64,000 nucleotides of DNA. Source: Megaustenia siamemsis (Eukaryota > Mollusca > Gastropoda > Stylommatophora > Ariophantidae). The notes under the pieces were generated by a model. That model saw nothing but the letters and a program-made list of their open reading frames with translations. It was not told the DNA's origin and ran no database searches. The translations under genes and the position numbers were made by a program. Positions 33,353 to 44,771 of the stretch are shown one piece after another. Position 1 is the first letter of the stretch, and the number at the start of each line of letters is the position of its first letter. Location of the stretch: assembly GCA_032433765.1 (NCBI GenBank), contig JAVIAB010000102.1, positions 9,554,491 to 9,618,490 on the forward strand, read 5' to 3'.

Positions 33353-34135
33353 TTACATAAGGAACAGGAACATGTGTTCACTTCTGGTAATAAGAACATG
33401 TGTGTTCACTTCTGGTATATGAATATGTGTGTTCACTTCTGGTAATATTATATGTGTGTTCACTTCTGGTAATAACAACATGTGTGTTCCCTTCTGGTAA
33501 TATGAAATGTGTGTTCACTTCTGGTAATAAGAACATGTGTGTTCACTTCTGGTAATATGAATATGTGTGTTCACTTCTGGTAATAAGAACATGTGTGTTC
33601 ACTTCTGGTAATATGAATATGTGTGTTCACTTCTGGTAATAAGAACATGTATGTTCACTTCTGGTAATATGAATATGTGTGTTCACTTCTGGTAATAAGA
33701 ACATGTGTGTTCACTTCTGGTAATATGAATATGTGTGTTCACTTCTGGTAATAAGAACATGTGTGTTCACTTCTGGTAATATGAATATGTGTGTTCACTT
33801 CTGGTAATAAGAACATGTATGTTCACTTCTGGTAATAAGAACATGTGTGTTCACTTCTGGTAATAAGAACATGTGGGTCACATCTGGTAATAACATGTGT
33901 GTTCACTTCAGGTTAAATGAACATATTGTTCACTTCTGGTAATAAGAACATGTGGGTTCACATCTGGTAATAACACATGTGTTCACTTCATGTTAAATGA
34001 ACATGTATGTTCACTTCTGGTAATATGAATATATGTGTCACTTCTGGTAATAAGAACATGTGGGTTCACTTCAGGTTAAATGAACACGTGTGTTCACTTC
34101 TGGTAATAAGATCTTGTGGGTTCACTTGTGCTGAC
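33353..34135. repeat. 28-bp minisatellite with alternating dimer structure
   Basis: About 28 units of tgtgttcacttctggtaata plus a variable end. From about 33520 to 33830 two unit types alternate regularly: one ends agaacatg and the other tgaatatg. This makes a 56-bp higher-order unit. The right end is degenerate. Confidence 0.92.
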
Positions 34136-34479
34136 ATAAACAAAAGTGATCTGTTTTGTAATTATCAAAAGACATTATATTCTAGTAGTAACTATCCTGG
34201 TTGCATTAAAGCATCGACTGTAACGTTAGGTTAACATCTTACACCCTTTACTAACTCATATTCTTTTGAATAATTTAAACTAATTCATATATTTTGTTTC
34301 TGTGTTGAGACCTTTAAATGTGCCAACCACTAATGCCACAGCCATCTACTTTCCAGGTTTGACTGAGAACACCAACACAGCATGCATGCTGGAGTCTCAG
34401 AGCTAAACTCACTGCTTCAGTCTCCATTTTCACACTTGGCCCTATAATAGTTGCAATTAAACTGGTGATTATGCAGCCA
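34136..34479. other. Unassigned intergenic sequence
   Basis: No exon, RNA gene or element recognised. Confidence 0.3.
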
Positions 34480-36812
34480 TGGGTCTCTGGTTGTTCTGTA
34501 GCCATTTGTCTCTGGTTGTTCTGTAGCCATTGGTCTCTGGTTGTTCTGTAGCCATTGGTCTCTCTGGTTGTTCTGTAGCCATTGGTCTCGGTTGTTTTGT
34601 AGCCATTGGTCTCTCTGGTTGTCTGGAGCCATTGGTCTCTGGTTGTTCTGTAGCCTTTGGTCTCTGGTTGTTCTGCAACCATTGGTCTCTGGTTGTTCTG
34701 GAGCCATTGGTCTCTGGTTGGTTTGTAGCCATTAGTCTCTGGTTGTTCTGCAACCATTGGTCTCTGGTTGTTTTGCAATCATTGGTCTCTGGTTGTTTTG
34801 TAGCATTGGACTCTGGTTGTTTTGTAGCCATTGGTTCTCTGGTGTTTTGTAGCCTTTGGTCTCTGGTTGTTTTGCAACCATTGGTCTCTGGTTGTTTTGT
34901 AGCCATTGGTCTCTGGTTGTTTTGCAACCATTGGTCTCTGGTTGTTCTGTAGCCATTAGTCTCTGGTTGGTTTATAGCCATTAGTCTCTGGTTGTTCTGC
35001 AACCATTGGTCTCTGGTTGTTCTGTAGCCATTAGTCTCTGGTTGGTTTGTAGCCATTAGTCTCTGGTTGTTCTGCAACCATTGGTCTCTGGTTGTTTTGC
35101 AATCATTGGTCTCTGGTTGTTTTGTAGCCATTGGACTCTGGTTGTTTTATAGCCATTGGTCTCTGGTTGCTTTGTAGCCATTGGTCTCTGGTTGTTCTGT
35201 AGCCATTGGTCTCTGGTTGTTCTGCAACCATGGTCTCTGGTTGTTCTATAGCCTTTGGTCTCTGGTTGTTCTGCAACCATTGGTCTCTGATTGTTTTGTA
35301 GCCATTGGTCCTTGTTGTTGTGTAGCCATTGGTCCTGGTTGTTCTGGAGCAATTGGTCTCTGGTGTTTTGTAGCCTTGGTCTCTGGTTGTTTGTAGCCAT
35401 TGGTCTCTGGTTGTTCTGTAGCTTTGGTCTCTGGTTGTTCTGCAACCATTGGTCTCTGGTTGTTTTGTAGCCATTGGTCTCTGGTTGTTCTGTGGCCTTT
35501 GGTCTCTGGTTGTTCTGCAACCATTGGTCTCTGGTTGTTTTGCAATCATTGGTCTCTGGTTGTTTTGTAGCCATTGGACTCTGTTGTTTTGTAGCCATTG
35601 GACTCTGGTTGTTTTGTAGCCATTGGTCTCTGGTGTTTTGTAGCCATTGGTCTCTGGTTGCTTTGTAGCCATTGGTCTCTGGTTGTTTTGTAGCCATTGG
35701 TCTCTGGTTGTTCTGGAGCCATGGTCTCTGTTGTTTTGTAGCCATTGGTCTCTGGTTTTTCTGTAGCCATTGGTCTCTGGTTGTTCTGTAGCCTTTGGTC
35801 TCTGGTTGTTCTGCAACCATTGGTCTCTGGTGTTTTGTAGCCATTGGTCTCTGGTTGCTTTGTAGCCATTGGTCTCTGGTTGTTCTGTAGCCTTTGGTCT
35901 CTGGTTGTTCTGCAACCATTGGTCTCTGGTTGTTTTGTAGCCATTGGCCTGGTTGTTCTGGAGCCATTGGTCTCTGGTTGTTCTGTAGCCTTTGGTCTCT
36001 GGTTGTTTTGTAGCCATTGGTCTCTGGTTGTTTTGTAGCCATTGGTCTCTGGTTGTTCTGGAGCCATTGGTCTCTGGTTGTTTTGTAGCCATTGGTCTCT
36101 GGTTGTTCTGTAGCCTTTGGTCTCTGGTTGTTCTGGAGCCATTGGTCTCTGTTGTTCTGTAGCCTTTGGTCTCTGGTGTTCTGCAACCATTGGTCTCTGG
36201 TTGTTTTGTAGCCATTGGTCTCTGGTTGTTCTGTAGCCTTTTGTCTCTGTTGTTCTGTAGCCTTTGGTCTCTCTGGTTGTTCTGTAGCCTTTGGTCTCTG
36301 TTGTTCTGTAGCCTTTGGTCTCTGGTTGTTCTGTAGCCTTTGGTCCTCTGGTTGTTCTGTAGCCATTGGTCTCTCTGGTTGTTCTGTAGCCTTTGGTCTC
36401 TGGTTGTTCTGCAACCTTTGGTCTCTGTTGTTCTGGAGCCATTGGTCTCTGGTTGTTCTGTAGCCTTTGGTCTCTGGTTGTTCTGCAACATTGTCTCTGG
36501 TTGTTCTGTAGCCATTAGTCTCTGGTTGGTTTGTAGCCATTAGTCTCTGGTTGTTCTGCAACCATTGGTCTCTGGTTGTTCTGTAGCCATTAGTCTCGGT
36601 GGTTTGTAGCCATTAGTCTCTGGTTGTTCTGTAGCCATTAGTCTCTGGTTGGTTTGTAGCCATTAGTCTCTGGTGTTCTGTAGCCATTAGTCTCTGGTTG
36701 GTTTGTAGCCATTAGTCTCTGGTTGTTCTGTAGCCATTAGTCTCTGGTGGTTTGTAGCCATTGGACTCTGGTTGTTTTGTAGCCATTGGACTCTGGTTGT
36801 TTTGTAGCCATA
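34480..36812. repeat. Minisatellite, 25-bp unit, ~93 copies
   Basis: The unit is ggtctctggttgttctgtag followed by ccatt. Variants at the middle (ttctgtag, ttttgtag, ttctgcaa, ttctggag, ggtttgtag) recur in runs. Twenty-five is not a multiple of three, so each strand cycles through all three frames every 75 bp. The minus strand lacks stops in the consensus, which gives frames up to 501 codons. Single-base losses in units are frequent. Confidence 0.96.
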
Positions 36813-37135
36813 TTGCTTGTATATTACATGTTTTTGTCTCAGAAAAGCCACCCAGATGTTCACCTTGTATTTTTGCAACCCTAAAGGTGATATTGAAGTG
36901 ACAAGCATAACAGCTCTGCTTCTGTTTTAGAGAATTTTTTATTTAGTTTAATTTGCAAACATTTATCAAGATTATGTTCAGTCATAATAAGATAGTTTAA
37001 ATTATGGGGGGGAAATAGCTCAACATATAATTCTTTGAAATCATTTTCTGTTATAAACTTTTATACAGAATGTCTAAATTAAACTGATTTTGTTGTTTCT
37101 CAAATTTATTCATCTTTATTGTTCCATCCAAAATC
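36813..37135. other. Unassigned intergenic sequence
   Basis: AT-rich spacer between two arrays; nothing recognised. Confidence 0.3.
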
Positions 37136-37832
37136 CTGCAGACTGTTCTACTTCACTCCTGCAGGCTGTTCTACTTTACACCTGCAGACCATTCTACTTC
37201 ACTCCTGCAGACTGTTCTACTTCACTCCTGCAGGCTGTTCTACTTAACACCTGCAGACCATTCTACTTCACTCCTGCAGGCTGTTCTACTTCACACCTGC
37301 AGACGGTTCTACTTCACACCTGCAGACTGTTCTACTTCACACCTGCAGACTGTTCTACTTCACACCTGCAGACTGTTCTACTTCACACCTGCAGACTGTT
37401 CTACTTCACACCTGCAGACTGTTCTACTTCACACCTGCAGGCTGTTCTACTTCACACCTGCAGGCCGTTCTACTTCACTCCTGCAGGCCGTTCTACTTCA
37501 CTCCTGCAGGCCGTTCTACTTCACTCCTGCAGACTGTTCTACTTCACACCTGCAGACTGTTCTACTTCACACCTGCAGACTGTTCTACTTCACACCTGCA
37601 GACTGTTCTACTTCACACCTGCAGACTGTTCTACTTCACACCTGCAGACCGTTCTCCTTCACACCTGCAGACCGTTCTACTTCACACCTGCAGACCGTTC
37701 TACTTCACACCTGCAGACGTTCTACTTCACACCTGCAGGACCGTTCTACTTCACACCTGCAGACCGTTCTACTTCACACCTGCTGACCGTTCTACTTCAC
37801 ACCTGCTGACCGTTCTACTTCACACCTGCAGA
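37136..37832. repeat. Minisatellite, 23-bp unit, ~30 copies
   Basis: The unit is ctgcagactgttctacttca followed by cac. Almost every unit carries the palindrome CTGCAG. Unit-type runs (gcaggccg, gcagactg, gcagaccg, gctgaccg) are spatially clustered, indicating local amplification. Confidence 0.95.
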
Positions 37833-38486
37833 AAGTCATAGGTGCCATTTTTGTGTTCAATGTTTGAATGTTTACTTCTGTTAATCGCACTTGCCACACC
37901 TCAAACATCATGATGTGAATGTGTGTCACAAGTCAATATGTTCATATGGCATAAGTAAACTGTAATATATAATGTCATATACTTGAAGCATATGCGACTT
38001 TCTGATAAAGATATGAACATATAAATGACATATAGTGAAGTTTTTAATCCAACTATTGTATTCTATACATGGAATCGGCTGCAGTCTTGAGTCCAATGTT
38101 CGTCCATTCATTACATCATTCCCCCAAGTACATTCGCTGTCTGCAAATTCTATTGACAAGTTCGGCCACAGCATGTCCTAATCAACTGCACAGGCGACGA
38201 TTCCAACAAATTCCATCCAAAAGAGAGTGCATGCTCACTTCTCACTCAAGTTTCCTGAAATAGTTTCCACTCAGGTTATGACATTATCAAGATCGAACTC
38301 CATGCAAACCAATGATGGCTACATAGGCTCCAGTTTTAAATGGCATCACTGGATGATATCTCCTATTGCTCCCTACTTCAGTTAACTTGAATAAATAAAA
38401 AAAATATAAAAACACCAAAGACTATTAAGAGAACAAAACTGCACTCTCCAAAGAATATATGCATTTTTCTGGAAATTCTAATCTAA
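37833..38486. other. Unassigned intergenic sequence
   Basis: Short open frames on both strands near 38070-38260 have no recognised similarity. Confidence 0.3.
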
Positions 38487-38715
38487 CTCAACCATGCCTC
38501 ATCAAAAGTTCTAATCTAACTCAACCATGCTTCATCAAAAGTTCTAATCTAACTCAACATGCCTCATCAAAAGTTCTAATCTAACTCAACCATGCCTCAT
38601 CAAAGTTCTAATCTAACTCAACCATGCCCTCATCAAAGTTCTAATCTAACTCAACCATGCCTCATCAGAAGTTCTAATCTAACTCAACCATGCCTCATCA
38701 GAAGTTCTAATCTAA
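38487..38715. repeat. ~33-bp tandem repeat, 7 copies
   Basis: Copies of agttctaatctaactcaacc followed by atgcctcatcaaa, several with single-base losses. Confidence 0.9.
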
Positions 38716-39269
38716 CCACGGATAGATGTTGAACCTAAGAGAGCATGTCAAACTAGTCCCATCAAGAAATTTTCCCCATCATGTAAACAAGAATATGAAG
38801 GCTTTTCTGATGACTGATAATAATCAATAATATATTGTTTTATTGTTTGAGGAATTGTGAAACATGTTAGACAATCTGTTTATTGAAATAGAATTGAGCT
38901 ACTTATGTCGTTAGATAAATATGTTGCTTGTTCTTGCAGACAAGCAGAAGGGGTTCTATTTACTCTTCTAAGCATAATAGTAATGCCAACCTATATTTAT
39001 GTTCTTTTTTTTGGTTCTATGAGTATGTGTACAATTATTTTTACTATTAATTTACTGCGACATCATATTTGAAGGACAGTCTGCATTGTTTGTATTTCAA
39101 TATTATGTTTTTTTGTTAACAAATGATTGATTTATTGTGGCATTTTTTGTTCTATTCAACTACTGCCTATTTTCTTGTATTAAAAAAAATAAAAAAATGA
39201 TGGCACAATTGGGCTTCCAATGTGATCTTCTTACCTCTTTTGTGTGTCAAGATGCATCTCACTTTTCTA
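38716..39269. other. Unassigned AT-rich sequence
   Basis: Nothing recognised. Confidence 0.3.
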
Positions 39270-39490
39270 GCACTCACCTATAGTCATGTCACGTGATGTT
39301 GTGGAGTTTATTTGATCTTGTTATCCTACCTTCAGTTCTGTGCCCATCTTACACTTCTGGTAGTCTCACCTATAGTCATGTCATGTCGTTACCCTACCTT
39401 CAGTTCTGTGCCCATCTTACACTTCTGGTAGTCTCACCTATAGTCATGTCATGTCATTACCCTACCTTCAGTTCTGTGCCCATCTCCTCT
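39270..39490. repeat. 68-bp tandem repeat, ~3 copies
   Basis: Copies of acttctggtagtctcaccta, tagtcatgtcatgtc and cctaccttcagttctgtgcc. Confidence 0.88.
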
Positions 39491-39673
39491 TCTTGCCATT
39501 ACCATCTTGGTAGTTATTTTCTCCAAGAGGAAACATGTTTGTATGTGGTTCCTCTGTGTATGTCATCCACAATTGTTTATGAGCTGACACTTTCTCTTAT
39601 GCTCTCATTTCTAATTTGTTACTTCAACTGTCTTTCATAGGCATCTAATTTTTGTGGTGACTAATTCTTGTGA

Positions 39674-40193
39674 GTAAATCAGAGTGAGATGCAGAATGGC
39701 TCTGGCAAAAGCAGCTTTCCAAAAATGAGGAAGATACTATGCAATCCATTTTTGACAATAGAAACAAGAAAAAGAGTTCTTAGATGTTATGTAGAACCAG
39801 TTTTAATATATGGATGTGAATCATGGACAATAGGACAACAGACAAGAAATCACTGGAGTCTGTAGAAATGTGGTTTTACAGAGAATGTTGGGAATACCAT
39901 GGACAGCTAAGAAGAGGTTTTGAAAGAGACCAAAGCAAAAGAGCTAATTTCCAATATTAGGAAGAATCATCATTTTTTGGGCCATGCAATAAAAAGAAAA
40001 CAGCTGGAATATATTGTAACAACTGGGAAAATAGAGGGATGAAGAGGTAGAGGAAACAAAGAGAAAGATACCAGACAGCTTAAGAGAATGGCTTGGCAGA
40101 AGGTCAACAACAGAAATGATAAATAACTCATGATTGAAAGTTGTGGAGAGACATGATCACCTACGCCAGCAGGCTTGGTACTTGATGATAATG
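39674..40193 (+). mobile_element. LINE family B, 5'-truncated, decayed copy
   Basis: The 11-bp duplication aattcttgtga is at 39663-39673 and 40194-40204. The element contains the family C-terminal coding region (MALAKAAFQK-like start, a YGCESWTIGQQ-like stretch near 39810) with stops and frame changes. It ends tacttgatgata, a remnant of the TGATGA tail. Confidence 0.85.
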
Positions 40194-40442
40194 AATTCTT
40201 GTGAATAACCATGATTGGCACTGGTAGCACTGGGTGGTATTGTGTAAGATATTCATTTCTGCTGATGGACAGTTTTGTAGTGTAAGAGAGGGTAAGTTGT
40301 CCCCATATTTGGCTTGCCATACTACATCTGACATTTCTTCAATTGTATTATTTGGTTCAATATTCAACATAGTCTTCTTATAATGACTGCATATTTGGGA
40401 AGGAATGGTGCAGCTTTTATAACTTAATGATTGTGTATATTT

Positions 40443-41236
40443 TTGGTACAGGTCTTTCTGAATGAGTATACTGTTCCATTCACAATTATACTGCAGGATT
40501 GGTACAGGTCTTTCTGAATGAGTATACTGTTTCCATTCACAATTATACTGCAGGATTGATACAAGTCTTTCTGAATGAGTATACTGTTCCATTCACAATT
40601 ATACTGCAGGATTGGTACAGGTCTTTCTGAATGAGTATACTGTTCCATTCACAATTATACTGCAGGATTGGTACAGGTCTTTCTGAATGAGTATACTGTT
40701 CCATTCACAATTATACTGCAGGATTGATACAAGTCTTTCTGAATGAGTATACTGTTCCATTCACAATTATACTGCAGGATTGGTACAGGTCTTTCTGAAT
40801 GAGTATACTGTTCCATTCACAATTATACTGCAGGATTGGTACAGGTCTTTCTGAATGAGTATACTGTTCCATTCACAATTATACTGCAGGATTGGTACAG
40901 GTCTTTCTGAATGAGTATACTGTTCCATTCACAATTATACTGCAGGATTGATACAAGTCTTTCTGAATGAGTATACTGTTTCCATTCACAATTATACTGC
41001 AGGATTGGTACAAATCTTTCTGAATGAGTATACTGTTCCATTCACAATTATACTGCAGGATTGGTACAGGTCTTTCTGAATGAGTATACTGTTCCATTCA
41101 CAATTATACTGCAGGATTGGTACAAGTCTTTCTGAATGAGTATACTGTTCCATTCACAATTATACTGCAGGATTGGTACAGGTCTTTCTGAATGAGTATA
41201 CTGTTCCATCACAATTATACTGCAGGATTGGTACAG
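40443..41236. repeat. Minisatellite, 56-bp unit, ~14 copies
   Basis: The unit is aggtctttctgaatgagtat, actgttccattcacaattat, actgcaggattggtac. Copies are almost identical; differences are mainly ggtacagg versus gatacaag, in a mixed order. Confidence 0.95.
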
Positions 41237-41418
41237 ATGTCTGTTAATGACTGTTATTTTATTTATTTTGGAGATGTTAATTCCCCTGAATAATTCTAGA
41301 TTGAGTTATTTGTTTGTTGGCGAATGCAGATTTAAAATGCACAAATATCCCTTCAATATTGCATATATTCAAGAGCTGGTTACAGGTTGTCCTCTCCCCT
41401 GTTGAAGACATTTGTCAG

Positions 41419-41541
41419 TGAGGACTTATCCTGGGACAAGTACAAATCTTTCATTAATTACTACAGATCTATCTTAATGAGGACTTATCCTGGGACAAGT
41501 ACAAATCTTTCATTAATTACTACAGATCTATCTTAATGAGG
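41419..41541. repeat. 59-bp direct duplication
   Basis: Two copies of the segment starting gaggacttatcctgggacaa and ending ctatcttaat. Confidence 0.9.
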
Positions 41542-42237
41542 ACAGTTTACCTTTGTTTAATTGACAAATAGTTCTAATTGTGTAATTATTCAAATTGTCT
41601 TTGTTTGTGCATCCCTGGGACAACATGTAATAGAGTGATTATGTTGTAACCTTGTGTTGTGATATTAACCTCATATATATGATTAGTAATGGCATTATTA
41701 CAGAGCTAGTGTTTAGAATTTGTGTTTTTGCTTTTTTTTTTTTTTTTTGTCATAAACTTCAAATATCCAGTTTAGAAAGTTGTGCATTTTCTGACATTAT
41801 ATACAACCAGACATTTTGTTGAGAAACATTTATAATGAACTTGATTAAATACCCAATTTGAATAGTGTTCTTAAGTGTCTCTTGTGATGGATATGTCTAC
41901 ACCCAATATGACAATCTTGTGTGCGTGTGTGGTAATATGATAGTGGCATACATCTCTTTATCTATATATACTGAGTCTGTGAACTGAAATTTCTAGAATT
42001 TTCTGACAGTGTGTGTGTGTGTTTGTTATTTGCAGTTTCCTGTATATATGATCAACTGTGCAATAGCCAGATAACCCAGCTTTATATCAAGTCCAATAAC
42101 TCTAACAAGGTCAGGTGTTTCCCAATGCCAGGATTGTGGTGTGTTGCAGTTTCTGCTTTCATGATCCTGACAACACTAACAGGAAAGAGGGAACTATTTC
42201 ATTTTATCAGAAGACAAACACATTTGTCTGGAACAGA
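41542..42237. other. Unassigned intergenic sequence
   Basis: Includes a T-run near 41733. A 96-codon plus frame at 42011-42301 runs into the next array and has no recognised similarity. Confidence 0.3.
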
Positions 42238-44535
42238 TATAAGCATGAGAAATAGAGAAACCAAGAGATTTACCAGCAGCAGATATAAGTGTGAGAAATA
42301 GAGAAACCAAGAGATTTGCCAGCAGCAGATATAAGTGTGAGAAATAGAGAAACCAAGAGATGTGTCAGCAGCAGATATAAGCATGAGAAATAGAGAAACC
42401 AAGAGATTTGCCAGCAGCAGATATAAGCGTGAGAAATAGAGAAACCAAGAGATTTGTCAGCAGCAGATATAAGCATGAGAAATAGAGAAACCAAGAGATT
42501 TGCCAGCAGCAGATATAAGCATGAGAAATAGAGAAACCAAGAGATTTGTCAGCAGCAGATATAAGCGTGAGAAATAGAGAAACCAAGAGATTTGTCAGCA
42601 GCAGATATAAGTGTGAGAAATAAAGAAACCAAGAGATTTGCCAGCAGCAGATATAAGTGTGAGAAATAGAGAAACCAAGAGATTTGTCAGCAGCAGATAT
42701 AATTGTGAGAAATAGAGAAACCAAGAGATTTGTCAGCAGCAGATATAAGTGTGAGAAATAGAGAAACCAAGAGATTTGCCAGCAGCAGATATAAGCATGA
42801 GAAATAGAGAAACCAAGAGATTTGCCAGCAGCAGATATAAGCATGAGAAATAGAGAAACCAAGAGATTTGTCAGCAGCAGATATAAGTGTGAGAAATAGA
42901 GAAACCAAGAGATTTGCCAGCAGCAGATATAAGCGTGAGAAATAGAGAAACCAAGAGATTTGCCAGCAGCAGATATAAGCGTGAGAAATAGAAAACCAAG
43001 AGATTTGCCAGCAGCAGATATAAGTGTGAGAAATAGAGAAACCAAGAGATTTGCCAGCAGCAGATATAAGTGTGAGAAATAGAGAAACCAAGAGATTTGC
43101 CAGCAGCAGATATAAGTGTGAGAAATAGAGAAACCAAGAGATGTGTCAGCAGCAGATATAAGTGTGAGAAATAGAGAAACCAAGAGATTTGCCAGCAGCA
43201 GATATAAGCATGAGAAATAGAGAAACCAAGAGATTTGCCAGCAGCAGATATAAGCATGAGAAATAGAGAAACCAAGAGATTTGCCAGCAGCAGATATAAG
43301 CATGAGAATAGAGAAACCAAGAGATTTGCCAGCAGCAGATATAAGTGTGAGAAATAGAGAACCAAGAGATTTGCCAGCAGCAGATATAAGTGTGAGAAAT
43401 AGAGAAACCAAGAGATGTGTCAGCAGCAGATATAAGTGTGAGAAATAGAGAAACCAAGAGATTTGCCAGCAGCAGATATAAGCATGAGAAATAGAGAAAC
43501 CAAGAGATTTGCCAGCAGCAGATATAAGCATGAGAAATAGAGAAACCAGAGATTTGCCAGCAGCAGATATAAGCATGAGAAATAGAGAAACCAAGAGATT
43601 TGTCAGGAGCAGATATAAGCATGAGAATAGAGAAACCAAGAGATTTGCCAGCAGCAGATGTAAGCATGAGAATAGAGAACCAAGAGATTTGCCAGCAGCA
43701 GATATAAGCATGAGAAATAGAGAAACCAAGAGATTTGTCAGCAGCAGATATAAGTGTGAGAAATAGAGAAACCAAGAGATGTGTCAGCAGCAGATATAAG
43801 TGTGAGAAATAGAGAAACCAAGAGATGTGTCAGCAGCAGATATAAGTGTGAGAAATAGAGAACCAAGAGATGTGTCAGCAGCAGATATAAGTGTGAGAAA
43901 TAGAGAAACCAAGAGATTTGCCAGCAGCAGATATAAGCATGAGAAATAGAGAAACCAAGAGATTTGTCAGGAGCAGATATAAGCATGAGAAATAGAGAAA
44001 CCAAGAGATTTGCCAGCAGCAGATATAAGCGTGAGAAATAGAGAAACCAAGAGATTTGCCAGCAGCAGATATAAATGTGAGAAATAGAGAAACCAAGAGA
44101 TTTGCCAGCAGCAGATATAAGTGTGAGAAATAGAGAAACCAAGAGATTTGTCAGCAGCAGATATAAGCGTGAGAAATAGAGAAACCAAGAGATTTGCCAG
44201 CAGCAGATATAGTGTGAGAAATAGAGAAACCAAGAGATTTGTCAGGAGCAGATATAAGTGTGAGAAATAGAGAAACCAAGAGATTTGCCAGCAGCAGATA
44301 TAAGTGTGAGAAATAGAGAAACCAAGAGATTTGCCAGCAGCAGATATAAGTGTGAGAAATAGAGAAAACAAGAGATTTGTCAGGAGCAGATATAAGCGTG
44401 AGAAATAGAGAAACCAAGAGATTTGTCAGCAGCAGATATAAGTGTGAGAAATAGAGAAACCAAGAGATTTGTCAGGAGCAGATATAAGTGTGAGAAATAG
44501 AGAAACCAAGAGATTTGCCAGCAGCAGATATAAGT
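42238..44535. repeat. Minisatellite, 46-bp unit, ~50 copies
   Basis: The unit is gcagatataagcatgagaaa, tagagaaaccaagagatttg, ccagca. Variation is confined to a few sites (gcat/gtgt/gcgt; ttgcc/ttgtc/tgtgtc; agcagc/aggagc). The minus strand lacks stops in the consensus, giving frames up to 454 codons that cycle through three phases. No spacer diversity exists, so it is not CRISPR. Confidence 0.96.
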
Positions 44536-44771
44536 GGGTGGACTGATGATTCAGCAGCAGAAAAGAACTACTATAAATTCAATTTAAACACCAGGATATA
44601 ACAAAGTACTGCTTTGTTAAAATACTCACAATAGAGTATTCTGTTATGTGGATATGTGCTGATAATAGAACTGCTGAATAACCTCACAGAAATGTCTAGC
44701 ACAAAAGAGAAAAACTAAGGAAGCTCACATTAGTACCACTTTAGGATGCACTATGTGGAGGTATCTAATTC
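44536..44771. other. Unassigned spacer
   Basis: Nothing recognised between the 46-bp array and the LINE block. Confidence 0.3.

Noticed and set aside
34469..36561. Minus-strand frames of 501, 470 and 298 codons rich in Gln, Asn, Thr and Arg
   Set aside because: Translation of the 25-bp array in overlapping phases. Several phases are equally open and frame continuity depends on single-base losses.
42011..42301. 96-codon plus frame before the 46-bp array as a possible exon
   Set aside because: No recognised similarity, and the frame runs into the array. No convincing donor site.
42365..43729. 454-codon minus frame with apparent transmembrane segments
   Set aside because: Product of the 46-bp array; adjacent frames 42871-43365 and 43146-43775 translate the same units.
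42238..44535. CRISPR-like appearance of regularly spaced repeats
   Set aside because: Units are contiguous and lack unique spacers; the host is an animal and no cas genes are present. The same applies to the other arrays.
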